Made by a program: the position numbers and the translations under genes | Notes under the pieces: generated by a model | What the model was told of the DNA's origin: nothing | The model's database searches: none | Seen by the model: the letters and a program-made list of their open reading frames with translations, nothing else | Shown: positions 14,934 to 16,428 of the stretch, in pieces | How the letters are laid out: the number at the start of each line of letters is the position of its first letter | Numbering within the stretch: position 1 is the stretch's first letter | Origin: Paludibacteraceae bacterium | Lineage (GTDB): Bacteria; Bacteroidota; Bacteroidia; Bacteroidales; Paludibacteraceae | Direction: 5' to 3' | Assembly (NCBI GenBank): GCA_016292775.1 | Contig: JAEDFN010000040.1 | Coordinates: forward strand, 1 to 16,428 | Length of the DNA stretch: 16,428 nucleotides

Positions 14934-14998
14934 AATATTTCCAATATTGTGCGTATAATTTTTTCCTTACTAATAATTTTTTACTAATTGGAAATATT
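14934..14998. repeat. Perfect 12-bp inverted repeat, 41-bp spacer
   Basis: AATATTTCCAAT (14934-14945) and ATTGGAAATATT (14987-14998) are exact reverse complements. The repeat occupies the zone upstream of the aminopeptidase -7 box in the divergent region. The spacing (53 bases between matching positions, about five helical turns) would suit two DNA-bound proteins on the same face, or a looped structure. Function is not known. Confidence 0.55.
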
Positions 14999-15099
14999 AC
15001 TTTTTTGTTCCTTTTGTGTAGTAAAATCATCATTTGTCATTTCATTTTTTAGCCGTATATGTACGCTTTTTTTGGCAAAAACATTATTAATCATATTTT

Positions 15100-15130
15100 T
15101 TTGTGTGATAATAAACTTTTTGTACCTTTG
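15100..15130 (+). promoter_or_regulatory. Bacteroidota promoter (TTTG, 19 bp, TACCTTTG)
   Basis: TTTG at 15100-15103 is separated by 19 bases from TACCTTTG at 15123-15130, matching the -33/-7 consensus of Bacteroidota sigma-ABfr promoters in sequence and spacing. It is the best promoter in the window and points at the gene starting at 15183. Confidence 0.75.
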
Positions 15131-15182
15131 CTCGGTCTAAACAATAAAATTAATTAAGTACTAACTCTATAAATTATTGGTT

Positions 15183-16428
15183 ATGTTTAAGAAAATGATG
15201 TTATTTGTAGCAATGTTCTTGGTAAGTTCAATGCTATGGTCTCAAAAAAGAATTACTGTTGAGGCAAAGAGTTATGATGTAAGCGACAATTTAGATTTGG
15301 AAGCTATTGCAATTGCATTTGGTAAGGCAAATAATTTAGAGGAGTTTGAAAAAATGATTAATGACCCTCAAAATCCAATTTCAAATCTTGATTTAAATCG
15401 CGATGGATATGTTGATTTTTTAAGAGTAGTTGAAGTTTTGGAGCGTGGTGAGCATTTGATTCTTTTACAAGCAGTGCTTGAAAGAGATGTTTATCAAGAT
15501 GTTGCAACTATTATTGTTGAGGGAAACAATGTAAATACAACTAAAGTGACCATAATTGGTGATGAGTATATATATGGTAGAAATTATATAATTCAACCGA
15601 TTTATGTAGTTCGTCCTCCTTTATTTACATATTTCTGGACTCCTTATTATAGAGTATATTGCTCTACTTTCTATTGGAATTATTATCCTTCTTGGTACTA
15701 TCACTACTATTGCATGGGTCACCATACTTATCATCGTTACATGCATGATTGGCATTCTCACCACCATCATCATTGTGATTTTCACCATCCTCATGATTAT
15801 CATCACGATTTTCATAGCTATAATACTTACAATAGTTATCGTAGAAATGATTATGGTGATAGATATCCTGAAAGAGGTAATAGAACTTATGCTGACAACC
15901 ATAAAAATCCAAACAATCCTAATGTAACTAATCCTAATGTTGGTAATGAAAATGGTAGAAGGCAACCGGGTTCTTTAAGTACTAGTCCTAATAATAGAAA
16001 TGTGAATAATAATATTCCTCGTTCTGTATCTATGACAGAAGGTGAAAGACCTGTAGTAAATCGTCCTTCAAATAATGGTAATGGAGAAAGAAGAGTGAAT
16101 GGTAATACTGTAAATGCTAATAGAAATATGAATTCTTCAACTACTAATAGCGTAGACAGAAATTCCGGTACTACTGTTAGAGGTAATAATTCAAATGCTA
16201 ATAATAGTACATCTTCTACTTTACCTGCTCGTCCGGTAAATGGTAGAGAAGTGAATACTTCTTCTTCTACTAATCGTAGTAGTTCCACTACAGTTAGTCG
16301 CCCAAGTAGTAGTTCTAACCGTAGTAGCTCCACTACAGTAGGTCGCCCAAGTAGTAGTTCTAACCGTAGTAGTTCCACTACAGTTAGTCGCCCAAGTAGT
16401 AGTTCTAACCGTAGTAGCTCCACTACAG
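15183..16428 (+). CDS. Exported EF-hand-like, His/Tyr-rich repeat protein (3' end outside window)
   Basis: The frame stays open for 415 codons and runs off the right edge. Residues 1-20 form a signal peptide (FKKMMLFVAMFLVSS, then LWSQ). The N-terminal domain (about 21-150) contains LDLNRDGYVDFLRVVEV near residues 70-86, with the D-x-N-x-D-G-x-x-D spacing of EF-hand calcium loops. It is followed by a Trp/Tyr-rich stretch and, at about 175-215, a segment dense in His (HSHHHHHCDFHHPHDYHH), which could bind metal. The remainder is low-complexity Asn/Ser/Thr/Arg ending in 15-residue tandem repeats. Proteins with a similar N-terminal domain are, to my knowledge, widespread in Bacteroidota without known function. 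It is likely a secreted or cell-surface protein. The strong antisense open frames here come from the repeats and composition. Confidence 0.85.
   Translation, partial: MFKKMMLFVAMFLVSSMLWSQKRITVEAKSYDVSDNLDLEAIAIAFGKANNLEEFEKMINDPQNPISNLDLNRDGYVDFLRVVEVLERGEHLILLQAVLERDVYQDVATIIVEGNNVNTTKVTIIGDEYIYGRNYIIQPIYVVRPPLFTYFWTPYYRVYCSTFYWNYYPSWYYHYYCMGHHTYHRYMHDWHSHHHHHCDFHHPHDYHHDFHSYNTYNSYRRNDYGDRYPERGNRTYADNHKNPNNPNVTNPNVGNENGRRQPGSLSTSPNNRNVNNNIPRSVSMTEGERPVVNRPSNNGNGERRVNGNTVNANRNMNSSTTNSVDRNSGTTVRGNNSNANNSTSSTLPARPVNGREVNTSSSTNRSSSTTVSRPSSSSNRSSSTTVGRPSSSSNRSSSTTVSRPSSSSNRSSSTT
16272..16428 (+). repeat. 45-bp in-frame tandem repeats, ABAB order
   Basis: Three full 45-base units (16272-16316, 16317-16361, 16362-16406) and the start of a fourth (16407-16428) lie in frame and encode NRSSSTTV[SG]RPSSSS. 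Units 1 and 3 share TCC and GTTAGT; unit 2 has AGC and GTAGGT, and the partial unit 4 also has AGC. The sequence therefore repeats with a 90-base higher-order period. The array continues past the window. Confidence 0.9.

Larger units (their letters stand above)
14830..15182. other. 353-bp divergent control region
   Basis: This gap lies between the divergently transcribed aminopeptidase operon and the exported-protein gene. It is A/T-rich with no supported gene. It holds a minus-strand -7 box, a long perfect inverted repeat and a good plus-strand promoter, each listed separately. The short open frames crossing it look like random A/T-rich sequence. Confidence 0.8.

Noticed and set aside
15887..16423. 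Long minus-strand open frame with Leu-rich repeats, and other antisense frames at 15621-15965
   Set aside because: The plus strand carries a coherent gene with signal peptide, EF-hand-like loop and in-frame repeats from a good promoter. The antisense frames are by-products of the Ser/Asn codon composition.
16272..16428. Regular repeats considered as a CRISPR array
   Set aside because: The units are contiguous, in frame and lack unique spacers; they encode a protein tail.

Overview
The window looks like a chromosomal segment of an AT-rich member of the Bacteroidota, probably Bacteroidales. The evidence is the gene content (LL-diaminopimelate aminotransferase route to DAP, PepSY-like proteins beside a two-component system, a WbpD/WlbB-like acetyltransferase), several TAnnTTTG promoter -7 boxes, one of them with a well-spaced TTTG -33 box, and A/T-rich leaders with little Shine-Dalgarno. 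I cannot assign a genus from the sequence alone.

Left edge (1-1285): an accessory patch, visibly richer in G+C than the rest. It holds the 3' part of an unrecognised gene (1-567), then a DUF262 (GmrSD N-terminal-like) gene that stops right after its DGQQR motif (586-876). In the same frame, directly after that stop, lies a fragment of a trypsin-like serine protease carrying the His and Asp motifs but no Ser (877-1071). The patch abuts the 3' end of mnmE. There, an 18-bp sequence spanning the last five codons and stop of mnmE (1286-1303) is repeated with 16/18 identity immediately outside the gene (1265-1282). Both differences are synonymous, so both copies read F-C-I-G-K-stop. The 3' end of trmE/mnmE is the known integration site of SGI1-type islands, so I read this as an integration hotspot with a decayed, defence-like cargo. 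This is the main observation in the window.

Core region, minus strand (1286-4797): tadA-like deaminase and trmN6-like methyltransferase (ATGA overlap), then a uridine phosphorylase-like gene and mnmE (13-bp gap). Three of the four are tRNA-modification genes. On the plus strand follow a fabH paralogue with its own terminator (5006-6068), then an OmpR-type response regulator, a histidine kinase and two tandem PepSY-like exported proteins (6091-9064). The last four plausibly form one envelope-sensing locus. A bidirectional terminator (9088-9124) separates them from the next convergent block.

Minus-strand block (9150-14829): yebC-dapF-dapL reads as an operon; DapL and DapF are consecutive steps to meso-DAP for peptidoglycan and lysine. 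A second operon holds a three-domain aminopeptidase P, a hexapeptide acetyltransferase and yraN. A 353-bp divergent control region with a perfect 12-bp inverted repeat follows. The right edge is an incomplete exported protein (15183 to the end) with an EF-hand-like motif, a very His/Tyr-rich segment and 45-bp in-frame tandem repeats arranged in an ABAB order.
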